Shown: positions 42,158 to 56,088, counted from the first letter of the stretch. The stretch is DNA of 64,000 nucleotides from Cymodocea nodosa (GCA_036874045.1 CM072344.1:8404501-8468500); one strand, 5' to 3'. Notes: generated by a model from the letters alone, not told the origin. Program-made: numbers and translations.

Positions 42158-43767
42158 TGTTGAGTATTTTTGTTTTGATGATGTGTGCTGAATGAAAATA
42201 ATCATATTTGCTCAATTACTATTGCTTGTGAAAAGAAATTAAAATCATCAATTAATATAGAAAAAGCTTACTGATATAAATACTTGTTTGTATTGGATCT
42301 GAAGTTAATAACTAGTCGTTTCGTTGCATTAATTTCTCATTTAGCTAAACGTTAAGTTAACGTGTGTTTTTATTGAAAAGCATGATATGTTTTAATGTTA
42401 TATCTTCTGTATCATGAACAGTGCACGTTTAGACAACTCGTTAAGTTAGAGTTTTGTTTGTATAGAGGTCATGTGAGAACTCGTTAAGTTAGAGGCTTAA
42501 AGGTTAAAATAGGTCACGTGATAACTCGTTAAGTTAGTGAGTAAAAGAAGAGACGAACTCGTTAAGTTAGTATTATACACGTGGTGAAATTATAAGTTAC
42601 GAATGTTGTATTGTATTACGTGAGGTGCACATGTTTAACTCGTTAAGTTAACATAACTAAACGCGTTGAGTTGCTATATTGAACACTAAGGCAACGCGTT
42701 AGGTTAGCGTTATAAACTTAAGTTGTTGTTTTTGCACGTGGTAAAATTCTTATTATAAAAACATTTGTTTATTACTGGTTCATTGAGTTATCATAACACA
42801 ACGGAAATGGTTCGTTGAGTTATCATAACACAACGGATATGGTTCGTTGAGATAGCATAACACTACGGACATAGTTCATTGAGTTAGCTACAGTACTTGT
42901 CACGTGAAATGGCACATGAGGAACTCGTTAAGTTAGAAACGTTAAGTTATATATATACTTGTGTTACTTGTTTAGTTAACATTAAAGTAACGACTTTTTA
43001 TTACACTGATGAAAAACTTTTGGACGAGAAAGTTTATTTTGCAGGAAATTTTTCAAAGATCCAGGACTAATGATTAAAGAAAATTTGAAATATAAACGTG
43101 GGTTAGAACGTGTGTGTTTCGATGAAGAAAAAAGAAAAGACGTGGAGAAGTGGAAAATTGGTGGTGGTTAAACGTGAAGGATATGTATGAAATGAAGATA
43201 CAGTATAAAAGGCATAGAATTCTTGTTGATCAATTTATCCTTGCACACAAAACGAAAAATCTTTTCAAGGATCAAACCATCCCTACACACCAAAAGAAAA
43301 ATCTTTTTCAGGGATCAAAAACACCTTCTCGGGGAAAATTTCTCAAGTGGAAGAAAGTTCAGTGAAGCATAAAAGGTAAGATTTTCGTCACTGAAGATTT
43401 GAAGTATCAAAAGAAAGCAAATTTGGTGAAGCATGAAAAGACAAGATATTCGTCACTAAAGAATTGCTGAAGAAGAAAAAGAAGAAGAAGAAAGATCTCA
43501 AACAAGGAGAAAAGTTTTAAATTCCGCAAATTAGTTTTCTCTATTTGTAGTTATGAAATTGTTTAGATGATACATGGTATTGAAATATAATTTCATCTAC
43601 AATTTCTGAGGAGAATTGAATTGTATATTGTAATTGAAACCTTGAATAAAAATGATTTTATGAAAACATTGTCTCGACTTGTTTGAGTTTTAAAGTTTCA
43701 ATTATATTTCAGAAAATATTAAAAATACACAATTCACCCTCCTCTTGTGTAACCATACGATCCTACA
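42158..43767 (+). mobile_element. 3' LTR of B
   Basis: 1610 bp, TGTTGAG to CCTACA, a few per cent different from the 5' LTR and mostly by transitions, so B inserted some time ago. TATAAAAGG at 43204-43212. Followed by the ATAAG duplication. Confidence 0.95.
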
Positions 43768-43772
43768 ATAAG

Positions 43773-44494
43773 TGTTTGAGTTTCTACAAGACTTAAAGGA
43801 TAAATGTTCAACTAAATCAAAGACTTAGTAGATATTCTACAAGACTCTAGGAAGATAATGTTTTGATGTATCTATGAGTGGAGATCATGGAAACTCAAAA
43901 AGATAGTAATTTAGATTAAAGAGAAAATTAATACGTGGATTATGGATTGTGGATCAAGTGGATGAACATGCTGAACGTGAAAGACAACAAAGTTTAACTA
44001 CAAATAGAGAGTACGAGCTACATTACAATAGGGGGATCCCAATTTCGAAAACCAAGTCTGAATATTCAATCCGGATCACTAACTAAAAAGTTAAGTTTGA
44101 ATATTCATATTCTGAAAAGTTCTCCAACATTAGAAGAAGTTCGAAATTCCAAGCAATTTCAGAAAAGGAGCTGCAAACGTAAGAAGTTTGGAAATTCGAT
44201 AACTGGAGAAGAAGAGATACAGAAGCTGAGCAAAGACAAAGAAAGATCAAGTTTTATACAATTCGAAATTAGTTTTCAATAAAAGCTTTATTGTTATATT
44301 CGAATTGTATATCGAACATTTCTATATCGAAACTATCAAGAAGGGAATTGAGCTGAAAAGATATTGTAAATTCTGTCTTGAAATAAAAGAATAGAATTTC
44401 ATTTACAAGCGTTTTGTGCTCTTGTTTTATCCACTAGTATTTAATTACTAAATACACAATTCACCCCCTCTCTTGTGATACAAACGATCCTACA
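43773..44494 (+). mobile_element. 5' LTR of C, second part
   Basis: It resumes the LTR of C after B and ends GATCCTACA. It is the reverse complement of 19788-20500 in C-prime. Confidence 0.9.
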
Positions 44495-44496
44495 AC

Positions 44497-44508
44497 TGGT
44501 ATCAGAGC
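44497..44508 (+). other. primer-binding site of C
   Basis: TGGTATCAGAGC, 2 nt after the LTR end. Confidence 0.92.
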
Positions 44509-44660
44509 TTTTGTTTTTCACTTCTTCTTTTTTCAGATTTACTACACTCTACTACAACTAGTATCAGTGCACTTAAACTATTTAAAACATCCGAAAAGCC
44601 TTCATTTCTCTATTTAGGAATTAGTTTTTCCTGTCATTTACTTCAGATCATCTGTTTAAA

Positions 44661-46673
44661 ATGGATAATTCTAAAATCTTAGTTATGACTGAAGGACAGA
44701 CCACTAATCGTCCTCCTATGTTCTAAGGTAGCAATTATGGCTACTAGAAAAATAGGATGAAAGTATTCTTTCAGTCAATTGATTTCAAACTATGGCATAT
44801 AACTAGCAATCCTATAGTGTTCCTTACGACTCCATTTGATACTTGGACTTTTGATGAAAATGAGCGAATGACACTAAATACTAAAGGTTTAAACATCTTG
44901 TTTTGTGCTTTATCTCATGATCAATTTAATAAAGTTTCTACATATCAAACTGCATATGAGATATAGCATGTATTAGAAGTTGCCAACAAAGGTACTAATC
45001 AGGTCAAGGAATTTAAGATCAATATGTTAGTACATAAATATGAGCTTTTTAAAATGCACGAAAATGAATGTATCTCTGACATGTTTTCCCGTTTTCTTGA
45101 GATTGTAAATTTATTAAAATCTTTAGGCAAGAAATTCAAGGAAAAAGACTTGGTAAGAAAGATCCTTAGATCTTTAACTAAAATTTGGGCTTAAAAGACA
45201 ACATCTATTGAAGAGTCCAAAGACTTAAATACATATACTCTCAATGATCTCATAGGAAATCTGATAGCCTATGAAGTACAACATTTAGATCCAAAAGGAA
45301 AAAATCCTAGAAGAGATTTGGCTTTTGAGGCTAATAAAGTCTCAAAAGTCACTAGCAATTCTAACAATGATTTACTATTGTTGACTAGAAAATTTAGAAA
45401 TCTGATGAAGAAACACAGGAACTTCAGGTCAGTAAAGACATCTGGAGATATGGAGAAGAAGTCATTCACGAAAGACAAAAGTATATGCTACAAGTGCAAC
45501 AAGCCAGGTCACTTTCAAACTGATTGTCCTCTCAACAAAGATAAGAAGAATTCGAGGAGGAATTTCAGGAATAAGAAATTTAGAAAGAGAAAGGCACTTA
45601 AAGTGACATGTGATGACTCTTCAGCTTCACAAAGTGAAGAAACAAAGGATTCAACATCAGATAATGAATTCTCATCAACATCAGATTCAGAAGAAAATCT
45701 GGAAAATCTATGCTTTATGGCAAAATCCAGTGAGGTATCCTCTGATCAAAATGCTAATTTTGATAGTTTTGATGGATTACTTGTTGAATATAATAGACTG
45801 GCTAGAAAATATAAGAAAGTCAAAATAGAAAGAAAGGACACTAGGAAAATGCTAGATGAATCTGAAAATAAGATTGATTTTCTAAACTCTACGTTGAATA
45901 AATTTAAAGAAGAAAATCAAAGGCATGCATAGGAAATTTTAAAGTTCACTACTATAGAAAGAAAATTGCATGCTGATTGTGAAAATTTAATTGCTGATAA
46001 GAAGAAAATGATTTGTGAAATTGAAAAACTGGAACTAACTATTACTAATTTAAATTCAGAAATTGATGTGTTAAAGATTAAAGTCTACGATCAAAAGGCT
46101 ATATTAAGTAAATGGAATAATAGTCAAACTATAACAAATGAACTTAGTAATAAAATATCAAATGTAGAAAAACATGGTATTGGTTTACACGATGCATCTT
46201 CTGAAAATTATATATTACATGATGGTATTGCTAAAAGTAATGTCTTTATTTCCAGTACTAAGAATAGTAAGAGAAAAACTATTCCGTGTGTGACTAAAAA
46301 GGGAGAAAAATATGTGCAAGTTGATAAAATGCAACATATAAATGATAGCACACGATGCAAGAATTTCAAAAGAAATCTTTAGAAGAATCAAGCTAAGACA
46401 TTTGAGAATTTTAATATTCTTAATCAATTTTCTTCATATTTAAAGAATATCGGATATTGGAAATCAAGTAATGTTAGAAATGAAAATTTCAACTCTGGTT
46501 TACATAGAGACAAATGTTCTAATAATTATAACACTAAGAGAAAGGAATGCAAGAATAATTATCAGAAAATAGATAAGTTGAAGTCTAAAAATATGAATTA
46601 TTTTGATATGACTCTCTCTAAAATTCTTGGACCCACTTAAAAATGGGTTCCAAGAGATAAAATCTCTTTTTGA
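44661..46673 (+). pseudogene. gag, copia C
   Basis: The ATG at 44661 (MDNSKILVMTEGQTTNRPPM) is followed by a TAA and a TAG in the next 35 codons, then TLNTKGLNILFCALSHDQFN and KINMLVHKYELFKMHEN. The single frame holds many stops, among them TAG 44964, at a Trp position of B's gag, and a TAA at about 45194. A CCHC knuckle (CYKCNKPGHFQTDC) lies at 45486-45527. The C-terminal half is a coiled coil (MICEIEKLELTITNLNSEID). It ends at WVPRDKISF and TGA 46671, the same place as the gag stop of B. Confidence 0.87.
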
Positions 46674-46690
46674 CTGTTATGTAGGTACAC

Positions 46691-49600
46691 AAATCAAAAT
46701 GGATAATAGACAGTGGAGCATCCAGCCACATGACTGGAGATATACGATTACTTACAGAAATAACAAAGACCAAGAATGGACAAGTTACCTTTGGAAATAA
46801 AAGCAAAACAAATATCCTTGGGTCTGGCAAGGTTTAGGTAACTAAGAAATGCTTTATAAATGATGTCTTATTAGTGGAAAACTTAGGTTTTAATTTATTG
46901 AGTGTTCCTGTTTTAATGAAGATTTATAGAGTAATTTTTGAAAAAGATTCCTGTAAAATTATGGACATGTCTACAAACGAAATTTTATTCACTACATATA
47001 AGAAAGTATCTGTTTGTATTCTAAATTTTCCTTCTGATATTATTAAAGACAATGCTTGCTTAATTGCAAAATCAGATGAAGTCATTTTATAGCATAGAAG
47101 GCTAGGACACTCAAACTTAAAATTATTACAAAAGCTGTCTAAAAAGAATCTAGTTAGAGGTTTACCTAGTATTAAGTATTCGAAAGAGTTTATGTGTGAT
47201 GCATGTCAACTAGGTAAATTACATAAAACATCCTTTAAAAGCTTAAATGAAATAACAAGCAAAAGAGTATTAGAACTAGTACATATGGATTTATTTGGAC
47301 CTACTAGAACAACCAGTCTAGGATGTAAACATTATGCTTTTGTACTAGTTGATGACTATTCTAGATTCACTTGGGTCTATTTTCTAGCTAATAAAACTGA
47401 AGTTTTTGAAATATTTAAGATATTCTGTAATAAAGTTCAGAATGAGAAAAATGTTAAAATTCAAAAACTTAGGAGTGATCATGGTACAGAATTTGATAAT
47501 GATCAAATGGACACCTTTTGTGAAGAATTAGGCATAGATCATAGGTACCTATTTCCAAGAGCTCTTTCACAAAATGGGATAGTAGAACGTAAAAACAGAT
47601 CACTTCAAGAAATGTCTAGAACCATGTTAAATGAGAATAAGTTACCCCTATTTCTCTAGGCAAAAGTAGTTCATATAGCATGCTATGTTATAAATAGATT
47701 ACATCTAAGACCAATTTTAGATAAAACTCCTTATGAGATATGGTATAACAGGGTTCCCAAAATAAGTTATTTAAAACCCTTTGGGTGTAAGTGTTTTATT
47801 TTAAACACTAAGGAATGAAGAGAAATTTAAAGCCAAATCAGATGAATGTATTTTTGTTGGTTATTCCATTAGAAGTAAAGCATATAGAGTTTATAATAAA
47901 TCAACAAAAACCATTGAGGAAACCCTGCATGTGAAATTTCATGAAAATTCTAATTTGGATTTAAGACATGCTGAAAACTTCGATTCAGAAATTCTCCCAA
48001 AAATAGTACCAAATGATGTTGACATAGAAATTGATAGATTATCTGATGGAATAAGAAATCTAAGTTTGAATGATGAAAATTTAGAAGAAAATAATGTCAT
48101 ACCTATAGAAAATGTGGAACAACATAGAAATTGGCGTTATGCTTCATCTCATCCTATTGATCAGATAATAGGCAATCCTAATCAAGGAGTTAGGACTCAG
48201 TCATCAATAGTCAACATCTATGGTGCTTATTCATTTGTTTCTTTGCTAGAACCTAAGAAAATTGAAAATGCCTTAGAAGATGAATTTTGGTATTTAGCTA
48301 TGCAAGATGAGCTAAATCAATTTATAAGAAATGAGGTATGGGATCTAGTTCCACCACCTGAAAATCAGTCCCTAATAGGAACAAGGTCGGTATTTAGAAA
48401 CAAAGTAGATCAAGATGGACATATAGTTAAAAATAAAGCTAGATTAGTTGCTCAAGGTTACAAGCAAGAGGAAGGAATTGACTATGATGAAACATTTGCT
48501 CCTATTGCTAGACTAGAATCAATACGAATTTTGTTAGCTTATGCTTGTTATATGGATTTCAAATTATATCAAATAGATTTTAAGACTGCTTTTTTAAATG
48601 GATATATAAAAGAAGAAGTGTATGTAAAACAACCTCCAGGTTTTGAAGATTCAAAGCATCCTGAGTATGTTTACACGCTTAAGAAGGCACTATATGGCCT
48701 TAAACAAGCTCCTAGGTCTTGGTATGAAAGATTATCTAAATTTCTTATGGAAAAAGGGTATTCTATGGGAAAGGCAAATCACACTCTTTTTATTAAGAAG
48801 ATCAAAAAAGATATATTAGTAGTTCAAATCTATGTAGATGACATCATATTTAGAGCAACAAATGATAAATTAGTTGAGTCCTTTTCGAAAGACATGACCA
48901 ATCAATTTGAAATGAGTATGATGGGTGAACTATCATTTTTCCTAGGCTTACAAATTAAGCAATTAGATCAGGGTACTTTTATTTCACAAGAAAAATATAC
49001 TCAAGATTTATTAAAGAGATTTGGTTTAGACAACACTAAAATAAAGAATACACCAATGAGTATTATCACCAAGTTGGATAAAGATGACTCTGGAAAAAAT
49101 GTAGATATAAAACAATATAGAAGTATGATTGGTTCATTACTCTATTTAACAGCTAGCCGACCAGATATTATGTTTAGTGTGTGTACTTGTGCTAGATATC
49201 AATCTAATCCTAAGGAATCACACCTACTTGTTATTAAACGAATTTTTAAATATCTATTAGGAACCATCAATTTCGGACTATTTTACTTTAAACATAGTTC
49301 TTTAAACTTAGTAGGTTATAGTGATGTTGATTTTGCAAGATGTAAGTCTAAAAGAAAAAGCACCAGTGGCACATGTCAATTGTTAGGTAATTCTTTAGTG
49401 TCATGGTTCAGCAAAAAGAAAAATTGTGTAGCATTATCTACAACTGAAGCTGAATATATAGTTGCTGCACTTTGCTGTGCTCAAATCCTATGGATCAGAC
49501 AAACCTTAAAAGATTTTAATTTAGACTATAAACCAACTAAGATTTTCTGTGATAGTAGTTCTGTAATAAGTTTATCTAAAAATCCTGTCTTACATTCACG

Positions 49601-49781
49601 AGCAAAACATATAGAAGTTCGACATCATTTTCTAAGGGATAATGTTATAAAAGGAAAAATAGTATTAAATTTTGTTCCTACCACAGAACAATTAGCAGAT
49701 CTATTTACAAAACCCTTAGATGAAAATACTTTCTCAAAATTACGATTAGAACTTGGTATCTATAGGTTATCTGATATTTAA
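46691..49781 (+). pseudogene. pol (protease, integrase, reverse transcriptase, RNase H), copia C
   Basis: The protease motif WIIDSGASSHMTGD starts at 46700. Integrase: HRRLGHSNLK after a TAG at 47090, MCDACQLGKLHKTSF, LRSDHGTEFDNDQM, ERKNRSLQEMS; TAG at 47657; frame change near 47815. From 47931 a 616-codon open frame covers reverse transcriptase and RNase [51 protein letters not shown] (the usual Gly after Phe is Arg, one G-to-A change), [15 protein letters not shown] block and [10 protein letters not shown]. The catalytic Asp pair is intact, so this is the best-preserved polymerase of the window. Confidence 0.93.
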
Positions 49782-51166
49782 ATGGTTCTGTTTATTGTAT
49801 TTTGGTTTGTTATAAGGTAGTTTTAGAATTTAATGTCTTTATCATTAAAATAAAATAAAAAACCAAACAAAATATCTATTTTTGAATTACAGTTTTCTGG
49901 TAGTTAAGAATTTATGAAATTCTGATTTTTATTGAAGTCAATTTATTTTAAAAAAATTCAGAAAATATTACTTAAGGACAGTTAAATTGATTCAATATGA
50001 GTGTTAACTATATTTTTGTTACTTATGTATATGCTATTACAGAGATTTTAACAAGAAAATACATAAAAAGTATGTACTTTTTATTAAAGGAAAGTTATTA
50101 ACATTCTGTTAGAAATATTAAGTCTTGTAGTTGACTCTAATTTAATTTACTGTCTTGTTTTATTTTTTGTTTGTTTACGTTTGTAATTACTTGAGTAATT
50201 AAGTTCGTTGGGGGATCTTAAACCCTAGTCACTTAAACCAACTGGTTTAGGATGTGCTGACTGAAAACTCATTTTGCAAGTAATTCAGATTATATTTTTT
50301 TTAAAAAAAAAAATTATTACCTATTCTCATTTGTCATTGAGTAACTAGTTATCTTTCCCCTAAGCAAGGGATTGTGATCACGTAAAAAGATAATATTGTA
50401 GGAGGTAATACATAAAATATATATATGAATATAAAAAAAAAAAAGGCAATGTACTCAAGCTTAATTTATCTTTCAATGTGTTATAACAATCCTACCATAA
50501 TCTGTACATATATTCCTTGTTATTTTTTGTTATTATCTACTCTTTACACATAATGTACGATAATTATTGTCTTAAGTTTGTGTACTCATTATTGAATTCT
50601 TTTTAAGTTTATGAAGGTATATCTTTATGAATTATCTTTTGTAAACTGAATAAGATAAAAGCTAGAAAGTCTAAATTGTTAACTCTACTACTTATTTCTG
50701 TATTTAATTCAAATTCAATTAAAAAAAAAAAGGAGAGACTTAAATCTATTTATGGCTTAGCATCCTCTTTAAGTAAGCTATTTGACCTTTTAAAGCCAAA
50801 TCTACTTAGGGCTTGGCAACCCACATTAAGTACGCCATAGATTCTTTACACTACATTTATGTAGGGGCAGCAATTTCTCGTATAATAATTCATCTCTTAT
50901 GAACTATTATATGTTTTCATGAAAGAATCTACATAATTTCAGGAAATACACTTTAATTAAGTACATTTCTAAACTGTTAGTGACTTGCAGGTTTTTTTTT
51001 TAATTCTTAAGTATCCAAATTTTCTATTGTTTCAGCAAGTTATATTGCAAGTATCGGACAATTGTGTTTTAAAACGTTCAATAGACTATTTTATTATTTC
51101 CTGAAGTACACGTGTCAAAACCATAATGCATGACTTAAGTGGATTTTCAGTAAGTTATCTGTAACT
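49782..51166 (+). other. post-pol region of C, left of E
   Basis: No gene. From about 50985 to 51166 it aligns with the U3 of the LTR of A (2260-2500), sharing ATTATTTCCTGAAGTACACG and GTCAAAACCATAAT. The preceding part is a weaker match to the 3' region of A. Element E has inserted at a GTTATCTGTAACT motif. Confidence 0.7.
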
Positions 51167-53010
51167 TGTTAGGAACGAATGGCTTCACTAGAGGGAGGGT
51201 GAATGGAGAACAGAGTGAATTTATGCCTATTTTTCACTTTACTAACTAATTTGATTAATCAGTTTGCATAAGTAATAAATAGATAAAAATATCATGCACA
51301 ACGGAAATAAAGGTAAGAAACACAAGAGAATTTTAGGTGGTTCACCAACTCGGCTAGTCCACCCCCAAGGGTCACTTGGGTTTTACTAAGTGTCTCAACA
51401 CTTACACACTTGCTTTTAGGTCGAAGCAAGAACCAACCACACAGAAGTTTTCAAGTATAAACTCCAGAAAACCAACACTCAGAAGTTTTCAAGTATAAAC
51501 TCCAGAAAACCAACCTCTTGAGTTTTCAAGTTGAAACTCAAACCAACAACTGAATGTAGCTTTCAGGTTGAAGCCACGAACCAAATGATCCTTCTTGGAT
51601 CAGACTTTCAGTGCATTGAGAGCTTTAAGAATCTTCTTGTAAATCCAGCTTTCAATCGATTCTTTGTTGAACTGATTTTGAGCTTTCTTCTATATCAGTA
51701 ATTGATCTGCAATGTATATTGTATCTCTATATGTAATTGTATCTGTAATCTCACTTGTAAGCTCTACCGTATATCTGTTGTCTGCATTTTGTATATATAC
51801 TTGATATGTTCAACGATCATATTTTCCTCCAACGGATGTATTCTTCTGTACTTAATTATGATCAAGTCCCAATACGGCAAGTGACCGTTCAGAAAACGTT
51901 TCAAGTGAACTTACCGATTTTCCTGTTCTTTCAGATAGTTAGCTAAGCAACTCTTCGAAGAGTAACTATAACTCACCGAAAGATTACTTATCCTTTACTA
52001 CCAGGTAGGATTCCAGAATATTCAAATGTGAGCTGTCATCCAATCGGATACTTATAGCTGTAACTCACCGAACAGTTATATACTTGACTCTATCAACATT
52101 CCGATTTAATTTAGCACGTGCATAAAAGACTGACTTAAATTTCGAAAGGTTATCCTATAACTCACCGAAATTCTTCAAGATTTCAGATAGTTATTTTTCT
52201 AACTCTCCGAAAACCTATTTGAGCCACTATCTGGAATTCTGCACGTGGGAAATTCGATGACTTAAGTTTTGGATGGTTAAACTGTAACTCACCGAAACTC
52301 TTTTGAAATTTTGGATAGTTATCTTTCTAACTCTCCGAAAACCTATTTGAGCATCTGTCTAGATTTCTACACGTGGGAAATTCACTGACTTAAGTTTCAG
52401 ATAGTTAAACTGTAACTTACCGAAACTCTCTTTTAAATTTCGAATAGTTATCCTATCTCTCCGATTTTCCCATTTAAACTTTCAACTGCTGGCTTCCTCC
52501 ATTTTGCACGTGCGTAATAAAATGACTTAAGTTCCGGAAAGTTATGCCTGTAACTTACCGAAAAACTCGAATAGTTATCTAACTCTCCGACAAGTCTTTT
52601 GAGCTTTCGTTCTGTATTTCTACACGTGGTTTATTGAATGACTTAAATTTCAAATAGTTATACCTGTAACTCTCTGAAAAGTCCTTTAAGCTTCCGGATA
52701 GTTATCTCCTTAACTATCCGATCATTCAATCCCTTTAACTATCTGATTAAATAACTCTCCGAAGGCTTTGTAAAATCGAATAGTTATTCTTCTAACTGTC
52801 TGATAGTATTGCTTCTGCTTTGAACTTGCTCTTCGGATACTTAGACCTGTAACTGTCCGATTTTTCCTGTAGCTCTATAGCAGTATCTTCTGGAACTTTC
52901 TCCATCTATTTGTTTGCTTTCTGATCTTTTGCTGAGCTATCATATCTGTGAAATACAATTTGGTTTCCTCACATAGGTTTTTGCATTATCAAAATACTAG
53001 GGTCCTAACA
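51167..53010 (-). mobile_element. 3' LTR of E
   Basis: 1844 bp. It is packed with G-boxes and GTTA/TAAC palindromes with TTTCGGATAG arms from about 51900 to 52870 (for example GGTTATCCTATAAC, GTTAAACTGTAAC, GTTATGCCTGTAAC). Confidence 0.93.
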
Positions 53011-54771
53011 ATCTCCCCCTTTTTGATAATGACAAAATCCTTTACATTAAATTACATGTATTTCACTCCTTAGATTGTTGCTATACATTCAATCACATAG
53101 AAACTAACTAAAGCAAAGATTTACAATGAATATAATACAATGAAGTTAAATACTTGCCTTGTCTGTGTGCTGGGAATGCTCCCCCTGCCTTCTATGTAAT
53201 TTTCTATATTCTTCTCCCCATTTTTGTCATTAGATAAAAGGAGTTCCACAATTTTCTTTTGCTGAATTTTCTTCTCCCCGTTTTGTCATTAAATATGTAT
53301 CTGATGATATACCAATTTTCTAATCTCTGTATTCTCGTTAGATATCAAGTTGTGAAAAGAATCAAATGCATCAATATCTTCAAATACCAATTTTTGATTT
53401 TCCATCAAATGTAGACTGTTGATGTGTAGATCTCAATTATTGATTTGCAGTTTATTTTCATCATTACAATTTATTTTCTTCTTTTCCTTTGATTTGTGCT
53501 GCTTTTCTTCTTTCTTATTCGAGCACAGTATCAATTGAAGTGTCAATTTCCTTAATCCTTGTCTGATGCCAGTTGTTGACATTCTATCATCTGAGAAGTC
53601 AATAATTACTCTCCTGATTTGTGATATTTCTTCCTTTGTTTTCGTGTAATTACTGCATTATCTGTAAAAACTGAAAGTAGTGAAATGCCAATAGTTAATG
53701 TAGCAATTTATAAATATGCAGTTAATATTTGTAATTTCTGCCACATGCTCTCCCCCTATCTGTATGGAGGTTCTCTAATTTATAATAGCAAGCTATAGGC
53801 TCTCCCCCTATATGCATGCCCTCTTTAAACACTTTTATTTTGTACTGAAGTAACATTCTGAATTCTCTTTATATAGTAGGTTCTCCCCATACTTATATGT
53901 TTTTCCTTGCAAACACATTTGTTGCACCTGTTCTACAAAATGAATGTCATATATGATACGAATTGAACTAAATACCAATTGAAAAAATATCATAAAAGAT
54001 TTTCAATCAATTTGCTTCTGACTCCAATTCATTTATCTTCTCTTGAATCTTTGTTTCAAGTGGTTTTTCTATTTGCAGAAGATAATTTGAAGACTGTAAT
54101 CTGTCTACTACAGATTTTGGTTGTCCTTTGATGAATCTGATTTCCCTGCATTTGTAGTCATTCAACTTGGCTCGTGCAAGCCTTGTTTCCTTTAAAGAAC
54201 ATGATTCAATCATTGATGCTACTTTTGATGCCAATTGTTAATTTCAGAATATCATAGCTGATTCTTAACTGATTATCAACTATTTGGCTTCTAAAAAAAA
54301 ATTTTCTCTTCACGAGATTCTGCTTATTCTGATAACACTTGTTTCTAACTGTTGCACATTTTTCTCTCCTTGAGCATCAAGATTTTAGGCACGATTTTCA
54401 CTCAGTTTAAGTGAGCACTTTCTACCAATTTATGGTGCCTCTTGTAATACCAAATCTTTACTGTCATAACTGGTTTGGAGCTATAGATCAACTATTCCCC
54501 CTAAACCATATAATGCTGCAATTCAAACAAAAATAGATTTTGGTACCCATACTTTCTTGGGTCCATAAGTGTTAGTCCTGACAATATTTAGTTTATTGCC
54601 TTTTGGCAGCCACATTAAACCAGATCTTCTTTTGATGGCAAACATTATTGTACCATCTCTATAAGATCAGATAACACCACCATAGTAGGGTATTTCCTGT
54701 GGAGTAGCATACCCTAGGCCAAGTTTATTAGAACTGTATCTTTGAGAACCAATGATTTGATCTAATCCTTT
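53011..54771 (-). other. pol-less 3' part of E
   Basis: The polypurine tract (AAAAAGGGGGAGAT on the minus strand) lies at 53011-53024, and similar runs occur at about 53172, 53213, 53272, 53747, 53797 and 53882. At about 54541-54560 the minus strand still encodes GPKKVWVP, the normal end of gag in this group. No protease, integrase or polymerase follows. A 75-codon minus frame (54007-54234, rich in Lys and Glu) is of unknown meaning. Confidence 0.7.
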
Positions 54772-56051
54772 CTATCCATTAGTAAATTTATACATAGTAT
54801 TTTTCAGATCAGTGATTTCAGATTTTAATTTTTCATTTTCATTTATCAATTCATCATTATAGCATTTCCTATCTTCAACATGCAGATTTTCAAGTTCAGT
54901 ATGTGCTTCTACTAAGCATGCAGTTAAATGCTTAATTTCCTTTTTATACTTTTTGCATTTAACATATAAGCTGTCAACAGTAGACAAAAGAATATTTACA
55001 TCTAGATTATCATTGTCTACATCAGAATCACTTTGAGATGAAGTGGAACATACCTCTTGTGTTGTATAGCACACATTTACTGGTACCTCTTCATCTGAAC
55101 TGAATGAGCTACTAGAAGAACTACTATCATCCCAAGTAGCCTTCAATGCCATTTTCTTTTTGTAGCTCCTCTTCTTCTTCTTCATTTCTTTTTCTTCCTC
55201 TTGTTGTAGTGGACAATCAGGTTGTATATGTCCTTGCTTCTTGCATTTAAAACATATTGGTGCATTGCTTTTTGATGTGCTAGCATGATTCTTTTTCTTC
55301 ATCCATTTTCTGAATTTTTTAGCCAATAGCACAACTTCATCATCATCTGAGCTTTGAAGTTCCTGAGTTGATGGAAAGGCTAGTTCTTTCTTTGTTTCAG
55401 TTTTCTTTTTACCACTACCTTCCTCAACTTTCCATTCCTTCATTTGAACTTCATGGGCGAGCAGGTTGCCCATTAGATCTTCTACTGAGTATTTGTAGAG
55501 GTCTTTGGAATCTTGTATCGATGTGGACTTTTGCTTCCATTCCACAGTTAAGCTTCTAAGGATTTTCTGTACCTGTTCACGGACAGAAAATTCCTTTCCC
55601 AAACCTCTTAAACCATTAATAATCTTAGTGAATCTTGAAAACATATCAGTTATAGTTTCATCATCAAGCATTTTAAATAATTCAAGCTTTCTAAGTAAAA
55701 TGCTTATTTTAGTGTCTTTCACTTGGCTAGTTCCTTCAAAGGTTATTTGAAGAGTGTTCCAAGCCTCGTGAGCAGATTTACAAGCTGAAACTTTATTATA
55801 TTGTTTAGCAGATAAGGCATAGTAAATAATATTCAGCCCTCGAGCATCCATTTGGATGATTCTCTCATCCTCCTTAGTCCAATCATCCTCATGGGTAGGT
55901 GGAATAGGTGTTCCTAGAACAACCATTTTCCATAAACTCACATCTGAGCTTCTGAGGAAACATTCCATCCTGTTTTTCCAGTAATTATAATTAATACATC
56001 AAACAGGGGAGGACGATGGATGTTTTGACCCTCTCTATGAAAAGATGTCAT
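54772..56051 (-). pseudogene. gag, element E
   Basis: The natural start is probably the ATG at 56051-56049 (MTSFHREGQNIHRPP), with a frame change near 55985. From 55968 the frame is open for 398 codons. It has MDARGLNIIYYALSAKQYNK, ISILLRKLELFKM, VQKILRSLTVEWKQKST and a complete CCHC knuckle at residues 239-252 (C239, C242, H247, C252). Ser/Asp-rich and coiled-coil parts follow, ending at 54772. It is the least damaged gag in the window. It may package the element's RNA, or be used with a partner's pol. Confidence 0.9.
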
Positions 56052-56088
56052 AATCTCAAATGGTTAAATCTATAAAAGAGATCAACCA

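Larger units (their letters stand above)
30615..43767 (+). mobile_element. SIRE/Maximus-like copia element B, full length (13.2 kb)
   Basis: Two LTRs (30615-32225 and 42158-43767) are flanked by a 5-bp duplication ATAAG (30610-30614 and 43768-43772). Order: LTR, Met-tRNA primer site, gag, protease, integrase, reverse transcriptase, RNase H, 1.6-kb spacer, 3' ORF, polypurine tract, LTR. The 3' ORF and its long upstream spacer make it larger than a plain copia element. Frameshifts and stops make it unable to encode its proteins itself. Confidence 0.95.
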
